From: AP-15 sp963703855
Lineage (GTDB): Bacteria; Pseudomonadota; Alphaproteobacteria; ATCC43930; CGMCC-115725
DNA: 64,000 nt
Direction: 5' to 3'
NCBI GenBank assembly: GCA_963703855.1
Contig: CAVPFW010000003.1
Coordinates: 1-64,000, forward strand
The number at the start of each line of letters is the position of its first letter. Within the stretch, counting starts at the first letter, position 1. A program made the translations under genes and the position numbers. Below the pieces are notes generated by a model. It did no database searches and was not told the origin of the DNA. It saw nothing but the letters and a program-made list of their open reading frames with translations. Positions 45,605 through 53,828 of this stretch are shown here, piece after piece.

Positions 45605-45961
45605 CTAGCCGGCCTTGCCGGGCGCCGCCTCGGCGTCCAGCATCGGACCGGCGCCGTCTCGAGCGAGTTGAGCGAGCGCTGCATCCACAGAGCCGCCGAA
45701 GCGTTGTGCAAACGCTTCGGCCTCTTCCGCCACCTTGAAATTGACGCGAACGAGCACGCCCGCTCCGCACTCCCGGCAGCTGAAGCTCGACGGTTCGAAA
45801 CGCCGCTCGTCCAACCATATCCGCATCGCCGCCATCAGCCCGGAAAGCTCGTTCGGCTGCAGGCGCATCTCCACGGTTCGCATCAGGGCATGCTCGGTAG
45901 TGGCTGCGAAGGCCAGGATAACAGCCTGCGGCGGTCGTGCTGCGCTCCGCGGAATGCTCAC
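45605..45961 (-). CDS. Hypothetical protein with a short Cys-x-x-Cys motif
   Basis: Up to 118 residues; ATG 45883 or 45868 would give 92 or 87 residues beginning 'MRTVEMRLQPNELSG', which looks like the conserved core. 'FEPSSFSCRECGAGVLVRVNFKVAEEAEAFAQRFGG' (in parts: 'SCRECGAG', 'VNFKVAEEAEAFAQRF') holds one Cys-x-x-Cys and a helical stretch. A single pair of cysteines could bind a metal in a dimer. No family was recognised. It converges on the second CoA transferase with six intervening bases. Confidence 0.6.
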   Translation of the reverse strand: MSIPRSAARPPQAVILAFAATTEHALMRTVEMRLQPNELSGLMAAMRIWLDERRFEPSSFSCRECGAGVLVRVNFKVAEEAEAFAQRFGGSVDAALAQLARDGAGPMLDAEAAPGKAG

Positions 45962-46015
45962 TTTTTTGCTGCACCCCGGCGGCGATCGGTTGACGCCTTG
46001 CGCCGTGAGTTTCTT

Positions 46016-46777
46016 TCACCCGCGGTTTGGGCATGGCTCCCGGCGGTAATGGTAGCGGTACAGCTCCTCGAACCCGAGCGTGCCGTAGAGCGCGCGCGCC
46101 GGCGCGTTGGCGGCTTCGACCTCAAGGCAAGCGCCGCGGGCGCCGTGGTCCGCAGCCCAGGCCGCCAGGCTGGCGACGATCCGGCGGCCATAGCCGCGCC
46201 GCTGCCGGCTCGCATCCGTCACCACCGACTCGTAGCAGATCAGCCCGTCATGGATCGCGCCGTAAGCGAGCGCGGCGATCCCGCTCTCGTCGAAAATCGC
46301 CGCGAAGCCGGCCGGTATCGTGAGGTGGCCGACGATCCGGCGATAGAGGCTGGCTTGCCTCCCCGTGTGACGCTGCAACGCCGCCATTGCGGCGAACCAC
46401 TCCGAGGTCGGGCGCGGCAGCAGTTGCACCTCGGGATCGGCGACCGCCGAAACCGCGCCGATCTCGCCGTAAAGAACCAGGGACAGGCCCTCCTTGCCAT
46501 AGCCCAGTGTTTCGAGCCGCGCGTCGATCGCCGGTTCGATGATCGAAGGCAGCCGGAAGATCGTCGGCAGATGCTGATATCGATAGAGCGCCTCGCAGCC
46601 GGCGATCACGGCGTCGGCATCCGCGCGATCGATCCCGAGCGGGTTGGCCGAATTGCCCCGTCGCGTCAGCCCGCCGCTGAACCGCAGCACCCAGCCGCCG
46701 AGCAATGCCTGGCGCAGCGCTGGCCAGGCATTGAGACAGGTTTCCTCGACCCTCCACGGCAGTCCGGGCGCGCTCAT
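46016..46777 (-). CDS. GNAT-family N-acetyltransferase
   Basis: A 253-residue acetyltransferase. The C-terminal GNAT domain contains 'GLICYESVVTDASRQRRGYGRRIVASLAAWA', where 'RQRRGYG' is the acetyl-CoA pyrophosphate-binding loop, then 'CLEVEAANAPARALYGTLGFEELYRYHYR', the motif B end. The N-terminal half (about 1-120) looks like a second, diverged GNAT-like lobe and starts 'VEETCLNAWPALRQALLGGW', as found in two-lobed family members. ATG 46777 is preferred to the open extension to 46858. Substrate unknown. Confidence 0.85.
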   Translation of the reverse strand: MSAPGLPWRVEETCLNAWPALRQALLGGWVLRFSGGLTRRGNSANPLGIDRADADAVIAGCEALYRYQHLPTIFRLPSIIEPAIDARLETLGYGKEGLSLVLYGEIGAVSAVADPEVQLLPRPTSEWFAAMAALQRHTGRQASLYRRIVGHLTIPAGFAAIFDESGIAALAYGAIHDGLICYESVVTDASRQRRGYGRRIVASLAAWAADHGARGACLEVEAANAPARALYGTLGFEELYRYHYRREPCPNRG

Positions 46778-46891
46778 GTCCGTTTCTCGGGCGGCCGGGA
46801 GGTCCCGCCTCTCCCCCGCCGTGTCTCGGGAACCGAAGCCTGAGGTCCAAGGGACCATGCAGCCGGATAGAGCGCCCGGTCCCGTGGACCG

Positions 46892-47413
46892 CTATTCCTG
46901 CGGATATCGCCAAACATTCTCCGGCTGGGGTGCCGCTTCGTCGATTGTCCATTGCGGCAGGGCGAGGCCGGCGGCAACGTCGCTGAACACCATGCGCACC
47001 CGGGTGCCGATGCCGACCCGGCGCACCGTTTCGGGCGGCGCCAGCTGGCCTTCCGGAGTCGTGAGGTTGCCGACGACGCGCAACGCCTCGTCGGGCGTCG
47101 GCTCGCCTTTTTGGGTGTCGAGATCGACCAGCAGGATCAGATAGGGCGTGTGACCGCGAAAGGCCGGCTGGATCGCGTGATGCACCTCGCTGTAGGAATG
47201 CACCGCCCCTTTGCCCTCGACCTTTTTCCAGGCCGATTGGAGGCTCATGCACCACGGGCAGGCGGTGGTCGGCGGATAGCGCAGCCTTCCGCACTGGGCG
47301 CAGGCCTGCAAATGGAAGTCGTGCCCGGCGCAATGGCGGAAATATTCGAGGTTCTCGACATCGAGGTCATCGATCGTGAGCCCCATGCCCAGATATTCGG
47401 CGCGGATTGGCAT
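46892..47413 (-). CDS. DUF35-family OB-fold/zinc-ribbon protein
   Basis: A 173-residue partner protein of thiolase-like enzymes. An N-terminal helix is followed by the rubredoxin-like zinc ribbon 'CAQCGRLRYPPTTACPWC' (about residues 38-55). The OB-fold runs through 'GAVHSYSEVHHAIQPAF', 'YLILLVDLDT' and 'VGIGTRVRMVFSDV'. 'ggaaggagaaacaac' precedes ATG 47413. It lies 15 bases behind the thiolase-like gene on the same strand, the usual arrangement of DUF35 with thiolase-superfamily enzymes, in which it provides an acyl-CoA binding surface. Confidence 0.92.
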   Translation of the reverse strand: MPIRAEYLGMGLTIDDLDVENLEYFRHCAGHDFHLQACAQCGRLRYPPTTACPWCMSLQSAWKKVEGKGAVHSYSEVHHAIQPAFRGHTPYLILLVDLDTQKGEPTPDEALRVVGNLTTPEGQLAPPETVRRVGIGTRVRMVFSDVAAGLALPQWTIDEAAPQPENVWRYPQE

Positions 47414-47428
47414 GTTGTTTCTCCTTCC

Positions 47429-48688
47429 TCAGCCGCGCCGCATGACCATCGACGAGGCGGTCGCCGGGTTGGCCCAGCCGAGATTGGCGCTGACCTCGAC
47501 ATTCCTGACCTGGCGGCAGCCGCCTTCGCGATAATCGTAGGTGTGCTGGCGCTTGCCGTCGGCCCCGACCGGGCAGGAATCATCGGCATCGTGGCGCAGC
47601 TGACGGGTGTTTTCGATGACCATGTTCATGCCGTGGGTGTAGCCCTCGCACAGGTGGCCCCCGCTGGTGTTGTTGGGCCGCCGGCCGCCGAGCTGAATGG
47701 CACCACTCGACACGTAGTCGCCGCCTTCGCCCTTTTTGCAAAAGCCGTAATCCTCGAGCTGGAGCATCGTCGTAAAGGTGAAGGCGTCATAGGACCCAGT
47801 GATGTCGACATCCTCCGGCCCGACCCCGGCATTGGGCCACAGGATGCGGGCCGCGTAATGGCCGGCGACGGTCGAGATCGGCCCGTGCTGGTAGTGCATG
47901 TCGAGGCGCGGCTTGCTGCAGCGCCCGACGACGCCGCGGATCAGCACCAGCGGCTGCTTCATGTCGCGGGCGCGCTCGGCCGAAGTCACGATGACCGACG
48001 TGGCATTGTCGGTCTCGACGCAGCAATCGAGCAGATGCAACGGCTTGCAGATAAAGCGGCTCGACAGCACGTCCTCGATCGTAAAGCGCTTTTTGTAATA
48101 GGCCTTCGGGTTGTTCGAGGCGTGACGGCTGTGCGCGACCTTGACCGCGGCGACCTGCTCGGGCCTGGTGCCGTAATCGTACATGTGGCGCATGAAGGTC
48201 GGGGCAAAGCTCTGCCCGGCGCTCTGCCAGCCATAGGCGCGGTTGTGCAGCATATCGCCGCCGACGGGTGCGGCCGAGCGCGCGCCGGTGCCGCCGATGC
48301 GCACCTGCGAATAGCCGTTCATCGAGCGGAAGATCGCCACCGTCTTGCAGCACCCGGCCTCGATCAGGCCGATGGCGATGCCGACGAGCGCCTCGGTCGA
48401 CGAGCCGCCGCCGACCACATCCATGTAGAAATTGAGGCGGATGCCGAGATCGCCGGCGATGAACGTCGCCGAGGTCGAGTCGCCGCCCGAATAGGACAGC
48501 ATGCCGTCGATGTCGGCGGCCTTGAGCCCGGCATCGAGGATCGCGTTCCTGACCGCCCAAGTCCCCAAGGCTCGCGTCGTCTTGCCCGAGCCGCGGGTAT
48601 AGGTCGTCTCGCCCACGCCGACGATCGCATATTTGTCGCGCAGGTATTTGGGGGTGGTGGCATCCACCTCTGTTGTCGGTAATGGCAT
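47429..48688 (-). CDS. Thiolase-like protein (SCP-x/Ltp type) lacking the nucleophilic cysteine
   Basis: A 419-residue thiolase-superfamily protein. The N-terminal 'DKYAIVGVGETTYTRGSGKTT' and 'AILDAGLKAADIDGMLSYSG' (in parts) fit the lipid-transfer/SCP-x branch. At the position of the catalytic Cys the sequence is 'DVVGGGSSTEALVGIAIGLI', so the nucleophile is absent. The C-terminal 'SSGAIQLGGRRPNNTSGGHLCEGYTHGMN' retains the GGHxxG motif with histidine. Cysteine-less relatives such as Ltp2 act with DUF35 partners as aldolases on acyl-CoA side chains. The DUF35 gene directly follows. Retro-aldol or C-C cleavage is therefore a reasonable inference. ATG 48688 follows 'gggagactcaacag'. Confidence 0.88.
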   Translation of the reverse strand: MPLPTTEVDATTPKYLRDKYAIVGVGETTYTRGSGKTTRALGTWAVRNAILDAGLKAADIDGMLSYSGGDSTSATFIAGDLGIRLNFYMDVVGGGSSTEALVGIAIGLIEAGCCKTVAIFRSMNGYSQVRIGGTGARSAAPVGGDMLHNRAYGWQSAGQSFAPTFMRHMYDYGTRPEQVAAVKVAHSRHASNNPKAYYKKRFTIEDVLSSRFICKPLHLLDCCVETDNATSVIVTSAERARDMKQPLVLIRGVVGRCSKPRLDMHYQHGPISTVAGHYAARILWPNAGVGPEDVDITGSYDAFTFTTMLQLEDYGFCKKGEGGDYVSSGAIQLGGRRPNNTSGGHLCEGYTHGMNMVIENTRQLRHDADDSCPVGADGKRQHTYDYREGGCRQVRNVEVSANLGWANPATASSMVMRRG

Positions 48689-48730
48689 CTGTTGAGTCTC
48701 CCTTATAGCGGCCCAATTCCCGTCGCTTGC

Positions 48731-48800
48731 CGCCCCTCACCCTCCCGCTGACGCGGGTCCCTCCCTCTCCCCGCAAGCAGGGAGAGGGAGGGGTGAGGGG
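48731..48800. repeat. Dispersed repeat E, copy 2
   Basis: A palindrome with arms 'cgcccctcaccctcccgctg' on the left and 'ggagagggaggggtgaggg' on the right, and an inner hairpin around 'ctccccgcaagcaggga'. Related to 40905-40980. It separates the amidohydrolase stop from the thiolase-like gene, both leftward. Confidence 0.7.
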
Positions 48801-48808
48801 CTCTTCAC

Positions 48809-49849
48809 TCAGACGTTCAGCCGGTACGCTTTGGTCGCCGCGCCGCTGAACAGCGCGGTCTTCTCGGCCGCGGAATAGCCGGAGGCGATACGCTTGAACG
48901 CGTTCCACATGACCGGGTAGCTGCACATGCCCTTGTCGACCGGGAAATTGCTCTCGAACATCGAGCGCTCGGGCCCGAACGCCTCGATGCAGACCTCGAC
49001 ATAGGGCCGCCACGCCTTCTCCAGATCCTGCGAGGAGGGCGGCATGTCGTTCTCGAAAAAGGTGAAGCCCGAAATCTTCATGCCGAGGCCGCCGACTTTG
49101 ACATAGGTGTTCGGAAGGCCGGCGAACTCGCCGATCAGCTTCTTCCACTCGGCGAAGGCCTCCTGGCGCTTGCCGGCATAGGGTCCGATCGCCAGCGGCC
49201 CGCCGACATGGTTGACGACGATCGTCGCCTGCGGGAAGGCGCGCGCGAGATCGACCACATCGTCGAGCTGGGTCTGGAACATCCAGGCGTCGAAGCTGAG
49301 GCCGAGCGAAGCGAGCCCCGCGAACCCCTCGCGGAAATTGCGGTCGCGGTAGAGGCCCTGGGGCGCGCCCGAGCAGTAGATCTCCAGGCTCGGATCGGCA
49401 TGCCAGGTCGCGCCGTTGCGGATGCCCTTGAAGCGCCCGCCGGATCTGGTGACGTGCTCTTCGAGGATGCCTTTGGCGCGGCTGCCGATGCGCAGGTCTA
49501 CGTTGCCGATGATGCCGGCGATGCACCGCGTCTTGCCGTATTTGCCGGACGCGCTCATCGCCGCGACGCCGTTGACGAACTCGGTCTCGCCGAGCGACTT
49601 GAGCTCCTGCGGCCCGTCGGCGCGGTACATCTCGCGGCATTCCTCGAAGCAAGTCGCGGCGATGTTGTGGCCGCTGCCGACATCGGCGAGCAGATCCTGA
49701 AACAGATAGCGGTTGCCCGGCCGGTCCCACATGTGATGGTGCGGATCGACGATCGGCAGCTGGGGCTCGATGATCTCCTCGCGCCCTTTGTCGAGCCAGT
49801 CCTGGCGGATCGGCGCATGGCGGGCGGGCGGGATCGCGGATTGGGGCAT
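48809..49849 (-). CDS. Amidohydrolase-2 family metal-dependent hydrolase
   Basis: A 346-residue TIM-barrel hydrolase or decarboxylase of the amidohydrolase-2 family. Metal-binding 'IVDPHHHMWDRP' (about residues 33-44) opens the barrel. 'GIRNGATWHADP', 'TIVVNHVGGPLAIG' and 'RSMFESNFPVDKG' follow in the expected order, the last bearing the conserved late Asp-type position. Relatives include lactonases and 2-pyrone-4,6-dicarboxylate hydrolase-like enzymes. 'gggaggactgcccc' precedes ATG 49849. It heads a probable operon with the thiolase-like and DUF35 genes, consistent with degradation of a ring or side-chain compound. Confidence 0.9.
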   Translation of the reverse strand: MPQSAIPPARHAPIRQDWLDKGREEIIEPQLPIVDPHHHMWDRPGNRYLFQDLLADVGSGHNIAATCFEECREMYRADGPQELKSLGETEFVNGVAAMSASGKYGKTRCIAGIIGNVDLRIGSRAKGILEEHVTRSGGRFKGIRNGATWHADPSLEIYCSGAPQGLYRDRNFREGFAGLASLGLSFDAWMFQTQLDDVVDLARAFPQATIVVNHVGGPLAIGPYAGKRQEAFAEWKKLIGEFAGLPNTYVKVGGLGMKISGFTFFENDMPPSSQDLEKAWRPYVEVCIEAFGPERSMFESNFPVDKGMCSYPVMWNAFKRIASGYSAAEKTALFSGAATKAYRLNV

Positions 49850-50191
49850 GGGGCAGTCCTCCCGAGGTTGCTCTTCGGCTCGCCCAACTCTGCCCCGCCG
49901 CCGCCCGCAACGCCACGGTTTTGATGCGAGACATGCGCGGGAGCCCGCGTCGGCTTCGCGAATGGCGGCCGGTTTCCGCGCCCTCTTCGCGTGCGATATA
50001 CCCGGGGCAGATATCGGGTGCTTGCCGGCAAATTTTTTTGCGTCCAGCTGCCGGGCGGAAATGGTTCGCTCCGGTTTTGCGGATAGAATCCCCGATCCGG
50101 TCGGGGCGGCAGAGCCGATCCGCGCATAGTTTTGCCATAAGGATGCGGAACTCTAGGCTCCAAATCCATCGCGGGTCAGGGGAGAAAGAGC
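49850..50191. other. Intergenic region between divergent genes
   Basis: This 342-base gap separates the amidohydrolase (minus) and phosphatase (plus) genes. It must contain both promoters. The part 50015-50060 is AT-richer ('ggcaaatttttttgcg'). No gene or repeat recognised. Confidence 0.4.
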
Positions 50192-50788
50192 GTGACCGAT
50201 ACTGCGCAGGCGCCTTTCCAGATCACCATCTGCGGGCTCGACGAGCTCGCTTGCGACGGTGCGCACGACTTTACCCATGTCCTGTCGATCCTCGATCCGG
50301 GCTGGCCCGAGCCTGCAGCGTTGCGCGCCTTCGGCCTGCACCGGCGCTTGAAGCTGCACTTTCACGACGTGATCGAGCCCGTGCCGGGCTGGGTCGCGCC
50401 CGAGCGCTGGGATGTCGAGCTTCTGCTGGCCTTTGGCCGCGATCTCGCCCGGTTCGGGCATGAGGGCGGCGGCGAGCAGACGCACCTTCTCGTGCACTGT
50501 CACGCCGGGGTGTCGCGCTCGACCGCGGCGGCGATCCTGATCCTGGCCGAGCGCGACCCCGCCCGCTCGGCGCGCGAGGTGGTGGGCCGGGTCCTCCGGC
50601 TGCGCCCGCGAGCGTGGCCCAATCTGCGGATGATCGAGTTCGGCGACGCCCTGCTCGGTCGCGACGGCGAAATCGTCGCCGCCGTGCGGGCGCTCTACCG
50701 ATCAGCGCTCGACCGCGAGCCAAGGCTGGCCGCAGCGATGATAGAGGGCGGGCGGGGGCGCGAGGTCGCGGCTGCGGGCAAACCCTAG
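50192..50788 (+). CDS. Dual-specificity/tyrosine phosphatase-like protein
   Basis: A 198-residue cytosolic phosphatase. The P-loop 'LLVHCHAGVSRSTAAAI' (C-x5-R, Cys near residue 105) is complete. An Asp in 'KLHFHDVIEPVPGW', ahead of the loop, could be the general acid. The N-terminal 'ITICGLDELA' begins the alpha/beta domain. Such proteins in alphaproteobacteria occur alone and their substrates are unknown. GTG 50192 follows 'ggggagaaagagc', a good ribosome-binding site. Its stop overlaps the stop of the convergent DUF2272 gene by four bases. Confidence 0.88.
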   Translation: MTDTAQAPFQITICGLDELACDGAHDFTHVLSILDPGWPEPAALRAFGLHRRLKLHFHDVIEPVPGWVAPERWDVELLLAFGRDLARFGHEGGGEQTHLLVHCHAGVSRSTAAAILILAERDPARSAREVVGRVLRLRPRAWPNLRMIEFGDALLGRDGEIVAAVRALYRSALDREPRLAAAMIEGGRGREVAAAGKP

Positions 50789-51648
50789 CCGAGGCCGCGC
50801 CCGTTCGGGGGCGCCGCCGATATCGCGGTCGGCGGAGCGTTTCCGTCGCGCTGGTACAGGACCTTCAGCACGACGAACCAGTGATGGTCGGGGTCGAGCA
50901 CGGTGCCGTCGGGCCCGGCGAGATGGCCGTCGGCGGTGACCGGGATGTATTTCATCGCCACCGCGTTGTCGACGTTGCCACCGATCACGTCGAGCCGACC
51001 CGGCTCGATGGCGGCGACCATATCGCAATGGCCGGGGAATTTGTCCGTGGGCAGCTGGTCGAACGTGACCGGCTGTCGGCCGCGCCACAGGCAGATCAAA
51101 TCGCCGCGCTGCGGGGCATAGACCTCGACCCGCTCGGCCGCCAGCGCCACGCCGGGATCGTGCCGGGCGGCGGCATTGATGTAATCGGCGTGGGTGGCCG
51201 AATAGGGGAAGCTGCCGCCGGCGCCGGCCAGCCGCATCACATACGAGATGAAGGCCGCTGACCAGGCAAAGAACCCGTCGCGGCCCGCCGGAAAGATCTG
51301 GCCGTTCTCGTCGTGGATGCCGGTCCAGCTCGATTCGCGCCAGCTAGGGTCGAGGCCGAGCCACCAATAAACTCCGACCCGCTGCCACAGCCCTTCCTCG
51401 CGCTCTTCATCCTCAGGCAGCTCGGTATTCGGATAGACCACCGGCTGGCGAAAGGCGCGCCACTCCCCCAGCGCGACCTGGACCGCGGCCTCGCGCGAAA
51501 ACGGTTGATAGGGCCAGCGCGCGAATGGTGGGACATGAGCGGTCGACGAGGTCGTCGCCGGCGGCCTTGCCGGAGCATGGGCCAGCGGCGGCGCACCAGC
51601 GCAGCCGGCCACGACGAGCGCTGCCAATATGCCGGCGGATCGCCGCAT
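50785..51648 (-). CDS. DUF2272-family lipoprotein
   Basis: A 287-residue protein with lipoprotein signal 'MRRSAGILAALVVAGC' (lipobox Cys16), so anchored in a membrane facing the periplasm. A proline/alanine linker follows. The folded part contains 'FFAWSAAFISYVMRLAGAG', 'PQRGDLICLWRG', 'PGHCDMVAAIEPGRLDVIGGNV' and 'HHWFVVLKVLYQR'. This order (an early W-S/C segment, then a GD-L and a GHC/GH-D segment) recalls NlpC/P60 or CHAP-type folds and DUF2272. No enzymatic activity is established. ATG 51648 is the lipoprotein start; the frame stays open to 51987. Confidence 0.72.
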   Translation of the reverse strand: MRRSAGILAALVVAGCAGAPPLAHAPARPPATTSSTAHVPPFARWPYQPFSREAAVQVALGEWRAFRQPVVYPNTELPEDEEREEGLWQRVGVYWWLGLDPSWRESSWTGIHDENGQIFPAGRDGFFAWSAAFISYVMRLAGAGGSFPYSATHADYINAAARHDPGVALAAERVEVYAPQRGDLICLWRGRQPVTFDQLPTDKFPGHCDMVAAIEPGRLDVIGGNVDNAVAMKYIPVTADGHLAGPDGTVLDPDHHWFVVLKVLYQRDGNAPPTAISAAPPNGRGLG

Positions 51649-51692
51649 TCCCCGTCTTGATCCCGCGAACGTGCTTGAGAGAGCCGGATACC

Positions 51693-52514
51693 TCAGGCGC
51701 AGGGCTCGGCCGGGGGTTCCGTTGCGCCCGAAAGGTCGCGGCTCGGCGCGGCGCCGGCGTCCGCCGCCTGGTCGTCGTGCGCGATCGTGCCCGCCGCGGT
51801 ATGCGTCTGCGGGTCCTCCCGCCACAAACCGATCCCGCCCGTCAACCCGTCGGTGTTCGACACGATCGTCACGTCGTCGGGCAGCGGCAAGCTCAGACTC
51901 TTGGCATTGCCGCCGCCGATATAGAGGTGGTCGAACCGCACCACCTCGCGCAGGATGTCGATCACCTTGGCGACCCGCTTGCTCCACTCCTTTTTGCCTT
52001 TTTTCTGACGGGCGGCGTTGCCGACATACTCGTCATAAGTTTTCTTGCCGCTGACCGGATGGTGGGCGAGCTCGAGGTGAGGCATGACCTCGCCGTCGCG
52101 GAACAGCGCCGTGCCGGCCCCGGTTCCCAAGGTCAACACCATCTCGAGCCCTTCACCCTTGATCGCGCCGAAGCCCTGAACGTCGGCGTCGTTGAGAACC
52201 CGAACCGGCTTGCCCCAGCGCTCGGCCAGGGCCGATTGCAGGTCGAAGCCCGCCAGCACCTCGGTCCCGAGATTGGGTGCGGTCAGCACCCGGCCTTGGC
52301 GCACATAGCCCGGAAAGCCGACCGACACCCGCTCGAACCCGCCGAGCGGCGTCGCCACCTCGTCGATCGCGCTGACCAGCGCCGCGGGCAGGACCGGCTT
52401 GGGCGGGGTCGGCACGCGTCGCCGCTCGCTGATCATCCGGCCGGCATCGTCGAGCACGGCGGCTTTGATCCCGGTGCCGCCGATGTCGATCGTCAAGGTG
52501 CGAGGTTCGTTCAT
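51693..52514 (-). CDS. ROK-family kinase, polyphosphate glucokinase-like
   Basis: A 273-residue sugar kinase. The phosphate-binding 'TLTIDIGGTGIKAAVLDDAG' begins at residue 7. 'NDADVQGFGAIKG' holds the catalytic Asp, 'LTLGTGAGTALFRDGEVMPH' the second nucleotide loop, and 'YIGGGNAK' the adenosine segment. 'LELAHHPVSGKKTYDEYVG' and 'KKGKKEWSKRVAKVIDIL' are characteristic of strictly polyphosphate/ATP glucokinases of the PpgK type, rather than of NagC-like ROK repressors. It would phosphorylate glucose using polyphosphate or ATP in the cytoplasm. 'aaagggagcc' precedes ATG 52514. The last 30 residues are an unstructured tail. Confidence 0.87.
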   Translation of the reverse strand: MNEPRTLTIDIGGTGIKAAVLDDAGRMISERRRVPTPPKPVLPAALVSAIDEVATPLGGFERVSVGFPGYVRQGRVLTAPNLGTEVLAGFDLQSALAERWGKPVRVLNDADVQGFGAIKGEGLEMVLTLGTGAGTALFRDGEVMPHLELAHHPVSGKKTYDEYVGNAARQKKGKKEWSKRVAKVIDILREVVRFDHLYIGGGNAKSLSLPLPDDVTIVSNTDGLTGGIGLWREDPQTHTAAGTIAHDDQAADAGAAPSRDLSGATEPPAEPCA

Positions 52515-52614
52515 GGCTCCCTTTCCCGGCCGGGCTCCCGGCCGAGGCTGCGGTGCGACGATAGCGCAGCCTCCGGTCTGCTGCCAGCGCCGGCGGCTGC
52601 AGCCACCGTCCGGC

Positions 52615-53421
52615 TCAGCTCTGCATCGCCTGGGTCACCGCACCACCGACCGCGGTGCGCCCGCCGTCGACGACGTACTGCGCGCCGGTGATGGCGGCGG
52701 CGAGATCGGAGCACAGGAATAAGACGGTGTTGGCGATCTCGTCCGGGGTCACATAACGGCCCATCGGGATCGCCGCCTGATAGCGCCGGCTGACACTTGC
52801 CGGGTCGGCCGGGTTGAGCTGCGCCTCGAGCGAATGGATCATCCTGGTGTCGACCGGGCCGGGACAGACGGCGTTGACCCGCACGCCCTGGCGGGCGACC
52901 TCGCCGGCGGCGGTCTTGGTCAGCCCGATCACCGCGTGCTTGGAGGCGACATAGGCGGGCATGCCCGGCGTTGCGACCAGACCGGCGACCGAGGCGGTGT
53001 TGACGACGGCGCCCCGCTTCTGCCGCAGCATGACCGGCAGCACATGGCGCAGGCCCAGGAACACGCCCTTGACGTTGACCCCTATGACCGCGTCGAACAT
53101 GTCCTCGTCATACTCGGCGGTGTGCGCCCATTTGCCCTCGATGCCGGCATTGTTGAAAAAGCAGTCGATGGCGCCATGGGCGTCGAGCGCCGCCTTGACG
53201 TAGGCGCGCACCTCGGCCGATTTGGTGACATCGGCCCTGACAAACAGCGCCTCGCCGCCCTGCTGCCGGATGATCCCGGCGGTCGCCTCGCCGCCGGCCG
53301 CGTCGCGGTCGACGAGCACGATTTTGGCGCCGCCTCTGGCGAAACCGAGCGCCGTCGCGCGGCCGATGCCGTTCCCGCCGCCGGTAATCAGCGCAACTTT
53401 GCCGGTGAAATCCAGATCCAT
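52615..53421 (-). CDS. Short-chain dehydrogenase/reductase
   Basis: A 268-residue classical SDR. The cofactor loop 'ALITGGGNGIGRATALGF' (about 10-27), 'NNAGIEG', the catalytic Ser in 'NTASVAGL', 'YVASKHAVIG' (Y-x-x-x-K) and 'NAVCPGPVDTRM' are all intact. An Asp after strand 2 ('LVDRDAAG') suggests NAD preference. ATG 53421 with 'gcgggaggaatgtc' is chosen over the upstream extension to 53448. Substrate unknown. Monocistronic, followed by a repeat-rich gap on its 5' side. Confidence 0.93.
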   Translation of the reverse strand: MDLDFTGKVALITGGGNGIGRATALGFARGGAKIVLVDRDAAGGEATAGIIRQQGGEALFVRADVTKSAEVRAYVKAALDAHGAIDCFFNNAGIEGKWAHTAEYDEDMFDAVIGVNVKGVFLGLRHVLPVMLRQKRGAVVNTASVAGLVATPGMPAYVASKHAVIGLTKTAAGEVARQGVRVNAVCPGPVDTRMIHSLEAQLNPADPASVSRRYQAAIPMGRYVTPDEIANTVLFLCSDLAAAITGAQYVVDGGRTAVGGAVTQAMQS

Positions 53422-53828
53422 GACATTCCTCCCGCTACGCTTCGTCATTCCCGCGCAGACGCAGGGCTGTCCAGTGAAAATTTTGCGGCCGCAAAAGAGG
53501 CGGAATCATTTCCCCGTTTCGTCTTGGCCGGGCTTGACCCACCGCTGTCCGGTTTAAAATCGTCACAACGTTAGGTCGGTTGTCGTGAATGCCAACGCAA
53601 CCCCAAGCACCCTTGCCCGGACTTGTTGCCGGCATCCACGACTTTGGGGCGCCCGAAACGAAGACGTGGATGCGCGGATCAAGTCCGCGCAAGACGATGT
53701 TAAATTTCATTGCGGCAGTTATAGACACGTTCACCTTGAAGCCGAAATTTCCCCGGACAGCCCTGCGCTTCCGCGGGGTGACGATAATAACTGCAAACTC
53801 GAACGCCCACCTTCGGCATAGATCATTG
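53422..53828. other. Repeat-rich intergenic region
   Basis: A gap of about 400 bases with no gene. A 'cgtcattcccgcgcag' half-element lies at about 53443-53470, another near 53520-53550, and dispersed repeat C at 53633-53780. Only the neighbouring genes' promoters can be expected otherwise. Confidence 0.6.
53633..53756 (-). repeat. Dispersed repeat C, copy 2
   Basis: The reverse complement of this stretch matches 204-327 with roughly one difference in seven or eight bases. Shared blocks are 'gcgcggacttgatccgcgc' and 'catccacgtcttcg'. Similarity extends to about 53780. The two copies lie 53 kb apart in opposite orientation. Confidence 0.75.

Noticed and set aside
46952..48682. A 576-codon plus-strand frame
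   Set aside because: Antisense to the DUF35 and thiolase-like genes and without motifs.
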